A stretch of 64,000 nucleotides of DNA from NCBI RefSeq assembly GCF_003627795.1, contig NZ_CP032684.1, positions 2,457,001 through 2,521,000 on the forward strand, in the 5' to 3' direction. The translations under genes were made by a program, and so were the position numbers. Below the pieces are notes generated by a model. The model saw only the letters and a program-made list of their open reading frames with translations. It had not been told where the DNA came from and made no database searches. Positions 45,645-56,619 of this stretch are shown here, in pieces; within the stretch, counting starts at the first letter, position 1, and the number at the start of each line of letters is the position of its first letter. The DNA comes from Rhizobium sp. CCGE531 (GTDB lineage: Bacteria > Pseudomonadota > Alphaproteobacteria > Rhizobiales > Rhizobiaceae).

Positions 45645-46558
45645 GACGCGTCCTCCACCATCCACCGGAGAAATTCACCAAAAGAGTAGCCGGCATGAGC
45701 GGCCATTTCAGGCACCAGCGAGGTAGGAGTCATGCCGGGCTGGGTATTGATCTCCAACCAGACAAGTTCACCTTCTTCGGAAAAGCGATCGTCAAAACGG
45801 AAGTCGGATCGACTAACACCGCGGCAGCCGATAGCTTCATGCGCCCTTAACGATAATATTTGTATCTTTTGGTAAAGATTCGGTGAAATTTCCGCCGGCA
45901 AGACATGTTTTGACCCACCCTTGGCGTACTTGGCGTCATAGTCATAGAAGCTGTGACCGAGCGGCACGATCTCGGTAACGCCGAGGACCTTGCCACCCAT
46001 GACCCCACAGGTCAGCTCCCGCCCATAGACATAGCGCTCGACCAGCACCTCGTCGCCATAGCGCCATTCGGAAGACGTAACGATCTGCGGCGGATGCGCC
46101 TGATCCTCCTTGACGATCACGACGCCGAAGCTTGAGCCCTCGCGCACCGGCTTGACGACGTAAGGCGGCTTCATCGGATGTTCGCCGACGATGCCGAAGC
46201 GGTTCATAACGATCGAACCGGCGACCGGAATGCCAGCCGCGGCGGCAACCGTCTTGGCGCGCGACTTGTCCATCGCAAGCGCCGAGGCAAGCACGCCGGA
46301 ATGCGTATAGGGAATCTGCAGATATTCCAAAATGCCTTGAATTGTCCCGTCTTCACCGAAGGGTCCATGCAGCGCATTGAAGACGACGTCGGGCTTCAGC
46401 TCGGCCAGACGGCTGGCGACATCATGCCCCACATCGATACGAGAAACCTGAAAGCCTTCGGCTTCAAGGGCATCGGCACATGCCTTCCCCGAAGAAAGGC
46501 TGACAGGCCTCTCCGAGGAAAATCCGCCCAAAAGGACAGCCACGTGCTTGCCACCCAT
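45632..46558 (-). CDS. ddl: D-alanine--D-alanine ligase
   Basis: 308 residues from [20 protein letters not shown] at 46558, with GGGGG upstream; a GTG at 46576 would add six. The ATP-grasp fold is clear: [59 protein letters not shown] and [20 protein letters not shown]. It makes the D-Ala-D-Ala dipeptide used by MurF. It starts the ddl-ftsQ-ftsA-ftsZ unit, which here is separated from murB by two unrelated genes. Confidence 0.96.
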   Translation of the reverse strand: MGGKHVAVLLGGFSSERPVSLSSGKACADALEAEGFQVSRIDVGHDVASRLAELKPDVVFNALHGPFGEDGTIQGILEYLQIPYTHSGVLASALAMDKSRAKTVAAAAGIPVAGSIVMNRFGIVGEHPMKPPYVVKPVREGSSFGVVIVKEDQAHPPQIVTSSEWRYGDEVLVERYVYGRELTCGVMGGKVLGVTEIVPLGHSFYDYDAKYAKGGSKHVLPAEISPNLYQKIQILSLRAHEAIGCRGVSRSDFRFDDRFSEEGELVWLEINTQPGMTPTSLVPEMAAHAGYSFGEFLRWMVEDASCLR

Positions 46559-46659
46559 CAATACCCCCGACTTCACGGTCCCTGCTCTTCGTTTACCGGG
46601 CCTCGCCTAACAGCGATTCTCGCCCCGCTTTCAATAGGCTGATTAGAACGACATTAAGG

Positions 46660-46685
46660 TTAATGAAGCGTTTACTTTCGTTAAC
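46660..46685 (+). promoter_or_regulatory. CtrA-like motif upstream of ddl-ftsQAZ
   Basis: TTAA-TGAAGCG-TTTAC at 46660-46675 differs by one base from TTAA-N7-TTAAC, and a second TTAAC follows at 46681-46685. It lies about 100 bases before ddl. CtrA control of ftsQA/ftsZ is known in Caulobacter and Sinorhizobium. Here it is a pattern match only. Confidence 0.4.
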
Positions 46686-46798
46686 TTTCGGCCGTTCCGC
46701 CGATGATCGAATGGTTCGAATCAAACCGACCTAGTGAATTCTGCCATTAGAATCAGAGAGTTGCTACTTTTGAAATCGCTACATTTAGATTTTTTAAA

Positions 46799-46831
46799 CA
46801 AAGAAGCCCGCATCGAAGGAGCAGATGCGGG
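46799..46831 (-). terminator. Rho-independent terminator of aqpZ
   Basis: CCCGCATC (46807-46814) pairs with GATGCGGG (46824-46831). On the minus strand the stem is followed by CTTCTTTGTTT, 28 bases after the aqpZ stop. Confidence 0.8.
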
Positions 46832-46858
46832 CCGGAAGGCATTAAAATTGCTTTGATT

Positions 46859-47545
46859 TCACTCGTTGTCGTCGACCAGTTTCCAGACCAGTCCGCCCAA
46901 TGCGCCGCCAACGATGGGAGCGACCCAGAACAGCCAAAGCTGCTGCAGGGCCCAACCGCCGACGAACAGTGCCTGGCCTGTCGAACGGGCCGGGTTGACC
47001 GACGTATTGGTGATCGGGATCGAAATCAGGTGGATCAGCGTCAGCGTCAGGCCGATGGCGATCGGCGCGAAGCCGGCCGGTACCTTGCTGCTCGTCGAGC
47101 CCAGAATCACGACGAGGAAAAACAAGGTCAGCACGATTTCGGCCACCAATGCCGAGACCAGCGAATAACCACCCGGCGAATGCTCGCCATAACCATTCGC
47201 CGCAAAACCGCCGAGCTGGAAATCGGCCTTGCCGCTGGCGATCAGATAAAGCACGGCTGCAGCCACGATGGCACCGACAACCTGCGCGACGATATAAGGA
47301 ATGAGTTGCCCGCCCGGAAAGCGGCCAGCCACCGTCAGACCAACCGAGACGGCTGGGTTGAAATGCCCTCCCGAAATGCCGCCGACCGCATAGGCCATCG
47401 TCAGCACGGTCAGACCGAACGCAAAAGCAACCCCCAGAAAACCGATACCGAGGCTCGGAAATGCCGCAGCGAAGATTGCGCTGCCGCAGCCACCAAATAC
47501 GAGCCAAAATGTCCCAAGAAACTCAGCGATGAGTTTTTTCTGCAT
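46859..47545 (-). CDS. aqpZ: Aquaporin Z
   Basis: 228 residues from [20 protein letters not shown] at 47545. Both NPA motifs are present: [18 protein letters not shown] and [19 protein letters not shown]. Phe in [10 protein letters not shown] and Arg after the second NPA fit the narrow water-selective filter of AqpZ rather than a glycerol facilitator. Six membrane segments occur. It carries water rapidly across the inner membrane. With the divergent MFS gene it interrupts the dcw cluster between murB and ddl. An upstream frame start at 47632 is unlikely. Confidence 0.95.
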   Translation of the reverse strand: MQKKLIAEFLGTFWLVFGGCGSAIFAAAFPSLGIGFLGVAFAFGLTVLTMAYAVGGISGGHFNPAVSVGLTVAGRFPGGQLIPYIVAQVVGAIVAAAVLYLIASGKADFQLGGFAANGYGEHSPGGYSLVSALVAEIVLTLFFLVVILGSTSSKVPAGFAPIAIGLTLTLIHLISIPITNTSVNPARSTGQALFVGGWALQQLWLFWVAPIVGGALGGLVWKLVDDNE

Positions 47546-47800
47546 AAAACCCTTCTCCTTTGCCCTCAACCAAAGCGAAAATCGGCCATCTATGAAAAAA
47601 CCCCGGGAAGGACTCGCCCGAAGCACGCCCACTCAACGGCAAACATTCGCCCAATTGTTTGCGAATCAACAATTGCGGCTAAATAGTAGCACACAACCGC
47701 TGATTTCTTGCGCATCTGACGTTTGCGTCGAACAAAAATTGCGCTAAGGACACGCCTTACCTAATAAGGAAACCTTAGCATCCTCTAAATTGGTGGGATT

Positions 47801-49132
47801 ATGACTGACGCGATATCTCCTTTATCGCCGACCCCCTCGTCATCGAACAATGCTGTTGCGAATTCCCCGGCACGTGTTCTGATCGCGAGCCTTATCGGCA
47901 CAACGATCGAATTTTTCGATTTCTATGTTTATGCAACGGCGGCGGTTATCGTCTTCCCGAAGCTGTTTTTTCCGGCAAGCGATCCGACCTCGGCAACGCT
48001 GCAGTCCTTCGCGACCTTCTCCATCGCCTTCTTCGCGCGTCCGATCGGCGCGATGATCTTTGGCCATTTCGGTGACCGGATCGGCCGCAAGGCGACGCTT
48101 GTTGCGGCTCTGATGACCATGGGCCTCTCGACGGTCCTGATCGGCATGCTGCCGACCTATGAATCGATCGGCGTTCTCGCACCAGTGCTGCTGGCGCTTT
48201 GCCGCCTCGGCCAGGGCCTCGGCCTCGGCGGCGAATGGGGCGGCGCGGTGCTGCTGGCGACGGAAAACGCGCCTGAAGGAAAGCGCAGCTGGTACGCCAT
48301 GTTCCCGCAGCTCGGCGCCCCCATCGGCTTCATCCTGTCGGCCGGCCTCTTCCTCATCCTGCGCGAAACCATGGCGGATGCGGACTTCCTCAACTATGGC
48401 TGGCGCGTCCCCTTTCTGATCAGCATCGTGCTGGTTGCCGTCGGCCTCTATGTCCGCCTGAAGATCACGGAAACCCCGGAATTCCAGCGCGCGATCGAGA
48501 AGGAAGAGCGCGTTTCCGTCCCGATCGCGGTCATTTTCCGCTCGCACGTCCGCAGCCTGATTCTCGGCACCATCATCGCGGTCGCGACCTTCGTGCTGTT
48601 CTACCTGATGACGGCCTTTACGCTGAGCTGGGGCACCAGGCCTCCGGGCAACGGACCGTTGCCGGCGGGTCTCGGCTACTCGCAGGGCCAGTTCCTCGTC
48701 GTCCAGCTCGCCGGCGTCGTCTTCTTCGGCCTGATGATCCCGATCTCCGGCCTGTTGTCGGACCGATATTCGCGCCGGCTGGTTCTGATCCTGACGACGA
48801 TCGGCATCTTCATCTTCGGCCTGTTCTACTCGTCGCTGCTGACGGCTGGGCTTGCAGGCGCTTTCGCCTGCTCGATCATCGGCCTTGCGCTGATGGGCTT
48901 CACCTACGGCCCGATCGGCGCCGCGCTGGCGGCACCCTTCCCGACCACCGTGCGCTATACCGGCGCCTCGATGACCTTCAATCTCGGCGGCATCGTCGGT
49001 GCATCCCTGGCTCCCTACATCGCCACATGGCTCGCGACGACCTATGGCCTGGTCTATGTAGGCTATTATCTGGCCGCCGCCGCGCTGCTCTCGCTGATCG
49101 GCATCCTGCTCTCGGGCAACGACGAAATCTGA
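47801..49132 (+). CDS. MFS transporter, metabolite:H+ symporter (MHS) family
   Basis: 443 residues. ARVLIASLIGTTIEFFDFYV and YATAAVIVFPKLFFP at the start, ARPIGAMIFGHFGDRIGRKA as MFS motif A, and CRLGQGLGLGGEWGGAVLLA are signatures of the ProP/KgtP/ShiA-like MHS group. Twelve membrane segments are seen. Members import organic acids, proline/betaine or shikimate with a proton; the substrate here is not clear. The start follows GGTGGGATT. It is on the plus strand within the otherwise minus-strand division block and ends in a strong terminator. Confidence 0.92.
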   Translation: MTDAISPLSPTPSSSNNAVANSPARVLIASLIGTTIEFFDFYVYATAAVIVFPKLFFPASDPTSATLQSFATFSIAFFARPIGAMIFGHFGDRIGRKATLVAALMTMGLSTVLIGMLPTYESIGVLAPVLLALCRLGQGLGLGGEWGGAVLLATENAPEGKRSWYAMFPQLGAPIGFILSAGLFLILRETMADADFLNYGWRVPFLISIVLVAVGLYVRLKITETPEFQRAIEKEERVSVPIAVIFRSHVRSLILGTIIAVATFVLFYLMTAFTLSWGTRPPGNGPLPAGLGYSQGQFLVVQLAGVVFFGLMIPISGLLSDRYSRRLVLILTTIGIFIFGLFYSSLLTAGLAGAFACSIIGLALMGFTYGPIGAALAAPFPTTVRYTGASMTFNLGGIVGASLAPYIATWLATTYGLVYVGYYLAAAALLSLIGILLSGNDEI

Positions 49133-49153
49133 AGACTTCGCGATAATCAATTG

Positions 49154-49184
49154 AAAAGGCCGGGTGAAAACCCGGCCTTTTTCT
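49154..49184. terminator. Bidirectional rho-independent terminator
   Basis: AAAAGGCCGGGT-GAAA-ACCCGGCCTTTT is perfectly paired over 12 bases, with T-runs on both strands. It separates the MFS gene from convergent murB. Confidence 0.92.
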
Positions 49185-49224
49185 TGAATCATTTTCTGAA
49201 GTTCGAGCCGATGATAGCGCAAGC

Positions 49225-50199
49225 CTACTCGGTCGTGACGCCCTGGAAAGGACGAACTTCCCGGCCGGGCATGAAGTGTCCAAGGCGCTTGATTTCCCAT
49301 TCCAGCTTGACGCCGGAGTTCTCGAAAACCTCGCGGCGCACCTGCTCGCCGAGATATTCCAGGTCGTAGCCCGTCGCCTGCTCCATGTTGATCATGAAGT
49401 TGCAATGCAGCGACGACATTTGCGCACCGCCGATGACGAGACCGCGGCAACCCGCCTCATCGATCAGCTTCCAGGCGGAAAGATCTTCCGGGTTCTTGAA
49501 GGTCGAACCGCCGGTCTTTTCCCGAATCGGCTGCACGGTTTCGCGATGGGCGCGCACGGCATCCATCTCGGCGCGGATCTTGGCGCGATCTTCCGCATAG
49601 CCCTCGAAAAGGACGTGCGTGAAGATCAGATCTTCGGACGCATCCGAATGCCGGTAGCTGTAGCCCATCTCGGCATTGCCGAGCACAAGCTTGTCGCCCT
49701 TGCGGTCGACGGCATGGACTTCGACGACCCGCTCGCGCGTTTCGGCGCCGTTGGCGCCGGCATTCATCCGCGCGGCACCGCCGATGCTGCCGGGAATGCC
49801 GTAGAAGAAATGGAAGCCGCCGATGCTGTTGTCCATCGCCATGGCCGCGACATGCTTGTCGGGGCAAATGGCGCCGGCCAGGATACGGTTTTCGCCGGCA
49901 AGCTCGACGGAGCCGAAGCCCTTGGCCGAAAGCCTGAGGACGACGCCTGGAATGCCGCCGTCGCGCACCAATATGTTCGAGCCCACGCCGACGACCGTCA
50001 GTGGCACGTCTTCCGGCAATATCTTCAGGAAGGCGACGAGATCGTCCGTGTCATGCGGCTGGAACATCAGTTCCGCCAGCCCGCCGGCGCGGAACCACGT
50101 AACGCGATCCATCGGCGCGTCCGGCGTCAGCCGGCCCCTGATGTCCTTTACACCGTCGCCGAGCGACGCCAGAAGCTTTTCCCCATTTACCTGTTTCAT
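49225..50199 (-). CDS. murB: UDP-N-acetylenolpyruvoylglucosamine reductase
   Basis: 324 residues. FAD-binding [20 protein letters not shown], then [20 protein letters not shown], the catalytic Ser in [20 protein letters not shown] and Glu near the C-terminus ([19 protein letters not shown]) are all visible. The loop arrangement fits type I/IIa. It reduces UDP-GlcNAc-enolpyruvate to UDP-MurNAc with NADPH. It overlaps murC by 4 bases. A C-terminal tail [17 protein letters not shown] is normal for rhizobia. Confidence 0.96.
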   Translation of the reverse strand: MKQVNGEKLLASLGDGVKDIRGRLTPDAPMDRVTWFRAGGLAELMFQPHDTDDLVAFLKILPEDVPLTVVGVGSNILVRDGGIPGVVLRLSAKGFGSVELAGENRILAGAICPDKHVAAMAMDNSIGGFHFFYGIPGSIGGAARMNAGANGAETRERVVEVHAVDRKGDKLVLGNAEMGYSYRHSDASEDLIFTHVLFEGYAEDRAKIRAEMDAVRAHRETVQPIREKTGGSTFKNPEDLSAWKLIDEAGCRGLVIGGAQMSSLHCNFMINMEQATGYDLEYLGEQVRREVFENSGVKLEWEIKRLGHFMPGREVRPFQGVTTE

Positions 50200-51611
50200 G
50201 CGGACTTACCCGAGAGGCCTTCCAATTCCTTTGGCAATGATGCTGCCCAATATGTGATATTGCCAGCGCCCAACAAAACCACAAAATCACCCGGTCGCGC
50301 AATCTCTGCAACCATGGCGGCAAGATCTTCCTGCGATGGCAGGTAGCGTGCATCGCGATGGCCGTTAGCCTTGATGCGCGAAACCAGTGTCTGTGAATCC
50401 ACACCTTCGATGGGATCCTCGCCGGCCGCATAGACGGGCGCAAGGAAGATGCTGTCTGCATCGTTGAAGCAGGCTGCGAATTCCTCGAAAAGGCTCGACA
50501 GGCGCGTATAGCGATGCGGCTGGTGGATCGCGATGACGCGGCCGTTGCAGGCTTCGCGCGCGGCCTTCAGCACAGCCTTGATCTCGACGGGGTGATGACC
50601 GTAGTCGTCGAAGACCTTGATGCCGTTCCATTCGCCGGTCAGCGTGAAGCGACGCTTGACGCCGCCGAAGGATGCCAGCCCCTTGGCGATCGCCTCGCTG
50701 GAAATGCCAAGCCGGTTGGCAACGGCAACGGCCGCCGTCGCGTTGGAGATATTGTGACGACCCGGCATCGGCATGACGAGATCCTTGATCTGGATCACCT
50801 TGCCCGTACGGCGCCTGCGGATTTCGATATCGAACAGCGAGCGCGTGCCATCGATGCGCACATTCGAGAAACGCACGTCCGCCTGCGGGTTTTCGCCATA
50901 GGTGATGACCTTTCGGTCCTCGATGCGCCCCACCAGCGACTGCACTTCAGGATGGTCGATGCACAGGACGCCGAAGCCATAGAACGGCACATTCTCGACG
51001 AACTGCCGGAAGGCGGCCCGCACGGCATCGAAATTGCCGTAGTGATCGAGATGCTCCGGATCGATATTCGTGACGACGGCGACATCGGCCGGCAGCTTCA
51101 GGAAGGTGCCGTCCGATTCGTCGGCCTCGACCACCATCCATTCGCCGGCGCCCATGCGCGCATTCGTGCCATAGGCATTGATGATGCCGCCGTTGATGAC
51201 TGTGGGATCAAGACCGCCGGCTTCCAGAAGCGTCGCCACGAGAGACGTCGTCGTGGTCTTTCCGTGCGTGCCGCCGATGGCGATAGCGCTGCGGAAGCGC
51301 ATCAATTCGGCCAGCATTTCGGCGCGGCGCACGACCGGCAGCAGCTTTTCGCGCGCGGCGGCGAGCTCGGGATTGCTCTTCTTGATGGCGGTCGAGACAA
51401 CAACGACTTCGGCATCGCCGAGGTTTTCCGCCTTGTGGCCGATATGGACCGGAATGCCCTTGTCGCGCAGCCGCTGCACATTGGCGCTTTCCGATTGATC
51501 GGAACCCTGAACGCGATGGCCGAGGTTATGCAACACCTCGGCAATGCCGCTCATTCCGATACCGCCTATACCGATAAAATGCACAAGGCCGATGGCCTTC
51601 GGCAGCTTCAT
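50196..51611 (-). CDS. murC: UDP-N-acetylmuramate--L-alanine ligase
   Basis: 471 residues. N-terminal [20 protein letters not shown], then the P-loop [20 protein letters not shown], the Mg-binding [10 protein letters not shown] and [20 protein letters not shown], and [20 protein letters not shown] with [20 protein letters not shown]. It adds the first amino acid (L-Ala) to UDP-MurNAc. It overlaps murG (4 bases upstream) and murB (4 bases downstream), so the three are translationally coupled. Confidence 0.97.
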   Translation of the reverse strand: MKLPKAIGLVHFIGIGGIGMSGIAEVLHNLGHRVQGSDQSESANVQRLRDKGIPVHIGHKAENLGDAEVVVVSTAIKKSNPELAAAREKLLPVVRRAEMLAELMRFRSAIAIGGTHGKTTTTSLVATLLEAGGLDPTVINGGIINAYGTNARMGAGEWMVVEADESDGTFLKLPADVAVVTNIDPEHLDHYGNFDAVRAAFRQFVENVPFYGFGVLCIDHPEVQSLVGRIEDRKVITYGENPQADVRFSNVRIDGTRSLFDIEIRRRRTGKVIQIKDLVMPMPGRHNISNATAAVAVANRLGISSEAIAKGLASFGGVKRRFTLTGEWNGIKVFDDYGHHPVEIKAVLKAAREACNGRVIAIHQPHRYTRLSSLFEEFAACFNDADSIFLAPVYAAGEDPIEGVDSQTLVSRIKANGHRDARYLPSQEDLAAMVAEIARPGDFVVLLGAGNITYWAASLPKELEGLSGKSA

Positions 51612-52729
51612 GCGCCTGCCCCCTTGAATTGCTGAATTGAACGTCCCGCGGCAATAGCCTCAACCATGTCGGCAAGCAAGTTTGCCGCATCCGGCTTCCC
51701 CGCCTGCTTGGAGGCGGCGGCCATTTTTGCGAGCTTTTCCGGCATGGTCATGGAGCCGCGCAGGATAGTGGAAAGTTTCTCCGGCGTCAGTTCCGACTGC
51801 ACGATGACTTTGACGCCGCCTGTTGCCGCCAGCGCGGCCGCATTGGCCGCCTGATCGTGATCGAGCGCATGCGGATAAGGCACGAGGATCGCCGGGCGGC
51901 CGATGACGGCAAGCTCCGATACGGTCGAGGCTCCGGAGCGGCATAGAACCAGATGCGCGGCACCGATGCGCTCGGCCATATCGGTGAAGAACGGCGCGAC
52001 ATCGGCGCCCATTTCCAGCTTTCTCGTGCAGCTGTTGACCGTCTCCATATCCTCGGGGCGCACTTGCTGCGTGATCCGCAGGCGCTTGCGCAGCGGCTCC
52101 TCAAGCAGGCTGATTGCCGTGGGCACGGCCTTCGAGAAATACTGCGCGCCCTGGCTGCCGCCGAAGACGACCAGATTGAACGGATCGTCCGGCCCCGACG
52201 GTACATAGGGACGCTTCGCCGCCTCGATGACGGCCGGGCGCACGGGGTTTCCCGTCGTTATCGTCTTCTCCGCAAATGTGCCGTTATCGGTGAGGAAGCC
52301 GCCCGCAATCGCGCGAACGCGCGTCGCCAGCATCTTGTTGGCGCGGCCCATGACGGCGTTCTGCTCATGCAGCATGGAGGGCACGCCCATGCGCGTGGCG
52401 GCGAGAAGCGGCGGAACCGTCGGATAGCCGCCGAAGCCGACGACGCAGACGGGTTTCAGTCTCTGGATCAGCTTGCGGGCTGCGCGCATACCCGTCCACA
52501 GCGTCCAAAGCGAGCGCGCAACCTTCAGCGGGTTTTTCGAACCGATCGTCGCCGAGGGCACGACGTGGATCTCTTCGGCCGGAAACTTGCCGGCGTAGCG
52601 TTCGGCGCGGCTGTCGGTGACGAGGTGCACGGAATAGCCGCGCTCCTTCAGTTTATAGGCCAGCGCCTCGGCCGGAAATACGTGACCGCCGGTACCGCCG
52701 GCGGCAAGAAGGACAATGCCTTTACTCAT
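51608..52729 (-). CDS. murG: Lipid II synthase MurG
   Basis: 373 residues from [20 protein letters not shown] at 52729. The first G-loop [39 protein letters not shown] with [14 protein letters not shown], and [18 protein letters not shown] are the GT28 motifs. C-terminal [20 protein letters not shown] and [17 protein letters not shown] bind UDP-GlcNAc. It adds GlcNAc to lipid I on the cytoplasmic face of the membrane. A longer frame to 52750 is less likely. Confidence 0.97.
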   Translation of the reverse strand: MSKGIVLLAAGGTGGHVFPAEALAYKLKERGYSVHLVTDSRAERYAGKFPAEEIHVVPSATIGSKNPLKVARSLWTLWTGMRAARKLIQRLKPVCVVGFGGYPTVPPLLAATRMGVPSMLHEQNAVMGRANKMLATRVRAIAGGFLTDNGTFAEKTITTGNPVRPAVIEAAKRPYVPSGPDDPFNLVVFGGSQGAQYFSKAVPTAISLLEEPLRKRLRITQQVRPEDMETVNSCTRKLEMGADVAPFFTDMAERIGAAHLVLCRSGASTVSELAVIGRPAILVPYPHALDHDQAANAAALAATGGVKVIVQSELTPEKLSTILRGSMTMPEKLAKMAAASKQAGKPDAANLLADMVEAIAAGRSIQQFKGAGA

Positions 52730-52910
52730 AATTTTCGCTCCCGCGAACACCCCACTACTCGGGGCATCTCCCTAATATAGGAAGCCGCCACGGCCACGTC
52801 ATCGACGCGGGCCAAGCCCCCCTCATAGACCGCCGCTTCCTGAAAAGCGAACGCAGAATGAGAGGCAGGCGGGAGATATCGAGAGCAAATGGCAGATAGT
52901 CCCAAGATGC

Positions 52911-54065
52911 TCACTCCGCCGGCAATCCGTGCGTCACGCGGAACAGGGTGCGATCCTGCGCACGCTTTTCCGGCCTGTGACGCGTCAGCGCCAGGATGAA
53001 GCCCGCCGTCACGCAGATCGCGGTCATCGACGAGCCGCCGTAGGAGATCAGCGGCAGCGTCATGCCCTTGGCCGGCAGGAGCTGCAGGTTCACGCCGATA
53101 TTGATGATCGACTGAATGCCGATCTGCAGCACGAGGCCGGCAACGGCGAAACGATTGAAATCGTTCTTTTCCTTATAGGCGTGCGACAGGCCGCGCAGCA
53201 CCAGAACGGCAAAGATGAGGACAAGCACCATGCAGAAAATGACACCGAATTCTTCGGCAGCCACCGAGAAGATGAAGTCCGTATGCGCGTCCGGAATGAT
53301 GCGCTTGACGATGCCTTCGCCAGGACCGACGCCGAACCAGTTGCCATGAATGATCGCTTCCTTGGCGGTATCGACCTGGAACGTGTCGCCCTCGCCCGTC
53401 ATGAACTTGTTCACGCGTTGCGCGACGTGGTCGAAGACGTAGTAGGCCGCGACGAAACCGCCGGCGCCAAGGCCGCCGAGCACGATGATCCACAGCCAGG
53501 GCATGCCTGCCATGAAGAACATGCCACCCCAAACAGCGGTCGTCAGGATGGTCTGGCCAAGGTCCGGCTGAGCCACGAGCAATGCGACGACGATGCCGAA
53601 CAGGATAATGGCGAAGAGATTGCCCGGAATTTCCGGCTGCCGCGCATGTTCGGAGAACAGCCAGGCGCAGACGACGACGAAGGCCGGCTTCATGAATTCG
53701 GACGGCTGAATCGACAGCGCCGCGATATTGACCCAGCGCCGTGATCCCTTGACCTCGATGCCGAAGAAGAGCGCGAAAAGCATCATCGCCAGCGCGACGA
53801 TCAGCAGGATGACCGCCGTCCGCCGCACCTGACGGGGCGTCATGAAGGAGATGCCGATCATCGCTGCGATCGCCGGGACAAGGAACAGGGCGTGGCGTTT
53901 GACGAAGTGGAACGGCTCAAGCCCGATGCGCTCCGCCACCGCTGGCGACGCCGCGAAGGAAAGCATGAAACCGATGCCGATCAAGAGGATGAAAAGGGCG
54001 AGAAACACGCGGTCGATGGTCCAGAACCACTCGGCCAAGGCCCCACGTTCAACGCGGCTTACCAT
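52911..54065 (-). CDS. ftsW: Septal peptidoglycan polymerase FtsW (SEDS family)
   Basis: 384 residues with about ten membrane segments. The SEDS signatures are seen: HALFLVPAIAAMIGISFMTP, AALSIQPSEFMKPAFVVVCA, VAQPDLGQTILTTAVWGGMF with the catalytic Asp, and MTLPLISYGGSSMTAICVTA near the end. FtsW polymerises glycan strands from lipid II together with FtsI. It ends 182 bases before murG, the largest gap within this part of the cluster. The start lies one base after the murD stop. Confidence 0.96.
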   Translation of the reverse strand: MVSRVERGALAEWFWTIDRVFLALFILLIGIGFMLSFAASPAVAERIGLEPFHFVKRHALFLVPAIAAMIGISFMTPRQVRRTAVILLIVALAMMLFALFFGIEVKGSRRWVNIAALSIQPSEFMKPAFVVVCAWLFSEHARQPEIPGNLFAIILFGIVVALLVAQPDLGQTILTTAVWGGMFFMAGMPWLWIIVLGGLGAGGFVAAYYVFDHVAQRVNKFMTGEGDTFQVDTAKEAIIHGNWFGVGPGEGIVKRIIPDAHTDFIFSVAAEEFGVIFCMVLVLIFAVLVLRGLSHAYKEKNDFNRFAVAGLVLQIGIQSIINIGVNLQLLPAKGMTLPLISYGGSSMTAICVTAGFILALTRHRPEKRAQDRTLFRVTHGLPAE

Positions 54066-54066
54066 A

Positions 54067-55479
54067 TCATTTGCCTCCAGCTGCTGAACCGATCAGCATG
54101 GTGACGCCCTCGATCGCAGCCACATGGCTGACGAAGGCGTCACCCCTGACCTCGAAATTCTTATACTGATCGAAACTTGCGCAAGCCGGTGACAGCATCA
54201 CCGCCACGGACGCATGGTCGTCCTCGTTTGCATCGGCTGCCGCATGCGCAACGGCCCGCTCCAGCGTCCCGGAAATTTCATAGGGCACCCGCTCGCCGAG
54301 CGTTGCGGCAAAAGCCGGCGCCGCCTCGCCGATCAGATAGGCCTTGGCTATGCGCGGGAAGAGCGGCGCAAGGGTCGTGATCCCACCCTCTTTCGGCAGG
54401 CCACCGGCAATCCAGTAGATGTTGTCATAGCTCGAAAGCGCAGGCGCCGCCGCATCCGCGTTGGTCGCCTTGGAATCGTTGACGAAGACCACCCGGCCGC
54501 GTCTTCCGACGGGCTGCATGCGATGCTTGAGGCCGGGGAAGGATCTCAATCCAGCCCGAATTTCATCGGCCGAAACGCCGACGGCAAGGCACGCGGCGAT
54601 TGCCGCCGCGGCGTTCTGTGCGTTATGGCCGCCGCGCAAGGTCTGGATGCCGTCGAGATCGGCAATCTCGCTTGCTGCACCGCTCGATGCCCGCATGATG
54701 CGGCTGCCCTCCGCATAGAGGCCATCCGGCAATGCATGCCGGCGCGAAATCCGCATCACCTTGCCGCCCGCCCTTTCGATGCGATCGGCGATCAAGGAAG
54801 AATGACTGTCGTCGATGCCGACGATAGCAACGTCGCTGCCAGCGACCAACCGCTCCTTGATATCGGCATAGTGCTGCATCGTGCCGTGCCGATCGAGATG
54901 ATCGGGCGTCAGGTTCAGCAGAATGCCGGCGGAAGGATTGAGCGTCGGCGCCAGATCGATCTGGTAGGAAGAGCATTCGACCACATAGAAACGGCCAGCT
55001 TTCGGTGGATCGAGGGTCAGCACGGCCGTACCGATATTGCCGCCAAGCTGCGTGTCGCGCCCACTCGATTGCAGAATGTGGGCGATCAGCGCCGTCGTCG
55101 TCGATTTGCCGTTCGTGCCGGTAATGGCGATGAACGGGCAATCCGGGGCGTGTGCACGCCGTTCTCGCACGAAAAGCTCGACGTCGCCGATGGCCTCCAC
55201 GCCGGCGGCATGAGCGAGATCGACCGTCCAATGGGGCTTCGGATGCGTCAGCGGCACGCCGGGCGACAGCACGAAGACCGACAGGCTGTTCCAGTCGATC
55301 GTCCTGAGATCGGCAACCGCTATCCCCTCCGCTGCCGCCTTCGCCACGCTGTCTGGATTGTCGTCCCAGGCCGTGACCTCGGCGCCGCCGGCGACGAGCG
55401 CACGCGCCGTGGCGAAACCCGAGCCGCCGAGGCCGAAGAGAGCGACCTTCTTTCCTTTCAGCGTGGTGACGGGGATCAT
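54067..55479 (-). CDS. murD: UDP-N-acetylmuramoyl-L-alanine--D-glutamate ligase
   Basis: 470 residues. [20 protein letters not shown] at the start, [20 protein letters not shown] as P-loop, [20 protein letters not shown] and [20 protein letters not shown] are the Mur ligase motifs. The C-terminal [20 protein letters not shown] binds D-Glu. It adds D-glutamate to UDP-MurNAc-L-Ala. It lies between mraY (seven bases upstream) and ftsW (one base). Confidence 0.97.
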   Translation of the reverse strand: MIPVTTLKGKKVALFGLGGSGFATARALVAGGAEVTAWDDNPDSVAKAAAEGIAVADLRTIDWNSLSVFVLSPGVPLTHPKPHWTVDLAHAAGVEAIGDVELFVRERRAHAPDCPFIAITGTNGKSTTTALIAHILQSSGRDTQLGGNIGTAVLTLDPPKAGRFYVVECSSYQIDLAPTLNPSAGILLNLTPDHLDRHGTMQHYADIKERLVAGSDVAIVGIDDSHSSLIADRIERAGGKVMRISRRHALPDGLYAEGSRIMRASSGAASEIADLDGIQTLRGGHNAQNAAAAIAACLAVGVSADEIRAGLRSFPGLKHRMQPVGRRGRVVFVNDSKATNADAAAPALSSYDNIYWIAGGLPKEGGITTLAPLFPRIAKAYLIGEAAPAFAATLGERVPYEISGTLERAVAHAAADANEDDHASVAVMLSPACASFDQYKNFEVRGDAFVSHVAAIEGVTMLIGSAAGGK

Positions 55480-55486
55480 CGGTGCC

Positions 55487-56608
55487 TCACCGCAGCTTCA
55501 GGGTGGACAGGCCGACCATCGCCAGGATGACAGCAACGATCCAGAAGCGCACGACGACCTGGCTCTCGGTCCAGCCCTTCTTTTCGAAATGGTGATGGAT
55601 CGGCGCCATCAGGAAGACACGGCGCTTGGTCATCTTGAAAAAGCCGACCTGGATGATGACGGAAAGCGCTTCCAGCACGAAAAGACCACCGATGATCGCC
55701 ATGACGATCTCGTGCTTGGTGGCGACGGCGACCGAGCCGATCATGCCGCCGAGCGCCAGAGAACCGGTATCGCCCATGAAGATAGCGGCCGGCGGCGCAT
55801 TGAACCAGAGGAAGCCAAGACCCGCCCCGATAACCGCGCCGAGCACCACGGCCAATTCGCCCGTGCCGGGCACGAAATTGATCGCCAAATAGTCGGCGAA
55901 GACGAAATTGCCGGCCAGATAGGAGATGACACCGAAGGAGGCCGCCGCGATCATGACCGGCACGATGGCAAGCCCGTCGAGGCCATCAGTCAGGTTGACG
56001 GCATTGCCGGCGGCAACGATGACGAAGGCACCGAAGAATACGAAGAACATGCCGAGATTGAGCAGCAGGCTCTTGAAGAAGGGGAAGGCGACAGACGAGC
56101 CGAAGGTCGAGCCGGCCGGGCCGGAGGACAGCGCGGTCGTCATCATGAAATAGACGGCAATAGCGGCGATGACGAACTCGATGCCGAGGCGCGCGCGACC
56201 GGAAAAGCCCTTGTCGCTCTGCTTGGTAACCTTGAGATAGTCGTCATAGAAGCCGATCGCCCCGAAGCCGAGCGTCACGAGCAGCGTGGCAACCACATAG
56301 ACATTGGCAAGATCGGCCCAAAGCAGCGATGAGACGACGATGCCGGCCAGGATCATCAGCCCGCCCATCGTCGGAGTGCCGGCCTTCTTGAAATGCGTCT
56401 GCGGACCATCGGCGCGGATCGGCTGCCCCTTGCCCTGACGCACGCGCAGGGAGGAGATGATTCGCGGCCCGAAGAGGAAGACGATCAACGCGGACGTGAA
56501 CAGGGCACCGCCGGTACGGAACGTGATGTATCTGAACAGATTGAGGAATCTGAAATGAGTATTGAAGAAATGAATATGGTCCGACAGGTCGGCAAGCCAG
56601 ATCAGCAT
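55487..56608 (-). CDS. mraY: Phospho-N-acetylmuramoyl-pentapeptide transferase
   Basis: 373 residues and ten membrane segments. [20 protein letters not shown], with [10 protein letters not shown] after it, [20 protein letters not shown] with the metal-binding Asp residues, [20 protein letters not shown] and [20 protein letters not shown] are the standard motifs. It makes lipid I from UDP-MurNAc-pentapeptide and undecaprenyl phosphate. It starts 11 bases after murF ends. The start has AAAGGG upstream. Confidence 0.97.
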   Translation of the reverse strand: MLIWLADLSDHIHFFNTHFRFLNLFRYITFRTGGALFTSALIVFLFGPRIISSLRVRQGKGQPIRADGPQTHFKKAGTPTMGGLMILAGIVVSSLLWADLANVYVVATLLVTLGFGAIGFYDDYLKVTKQSDKGFSGRARLGIEFVIAAIAVYFMMTTALSSGPAGSTFGSSVAFPFFKSLLLNLGMFFVFFGAFVIVAAGNAVNLTDGLDGLAIVPVMIAAASFGVISYLAGNFVFADYLAINFVPGTGELAVVLGAVIGAGLGFLWFNAPPAAIFMGDTGSLALGGMIGSVAVATKHEIVMAIIGGLFVLEALSVIIQVGFFKMTKRRVFLMAPIHHHFEKKGWTESQVVVRFWIVAVILAMVGLSTLKLR

Positions 56609-56619
56609 AAGAGCCCTTT

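Larger units (their letters stand above)
46559..46858. other. Intergenic region between ddl and aqpZ
   Basis: About 300 bases. The half next to ddl holds a CtrA-like motif and presumably the ddl-ftsQAZ promoter. The half next to aqpZ holds its terminator. An AT-rich stretch (TTTAGATTTTTTAAACAAAG) lies at 46785-46805. Confidence 0.5.

Noticed and set aside
47840..49450. A minus-strand frame of about 536 codons opposite the MFS gene
   Set aside because: Antisense shadow; the MFS frame has all family motifs and a proper start and terminator.
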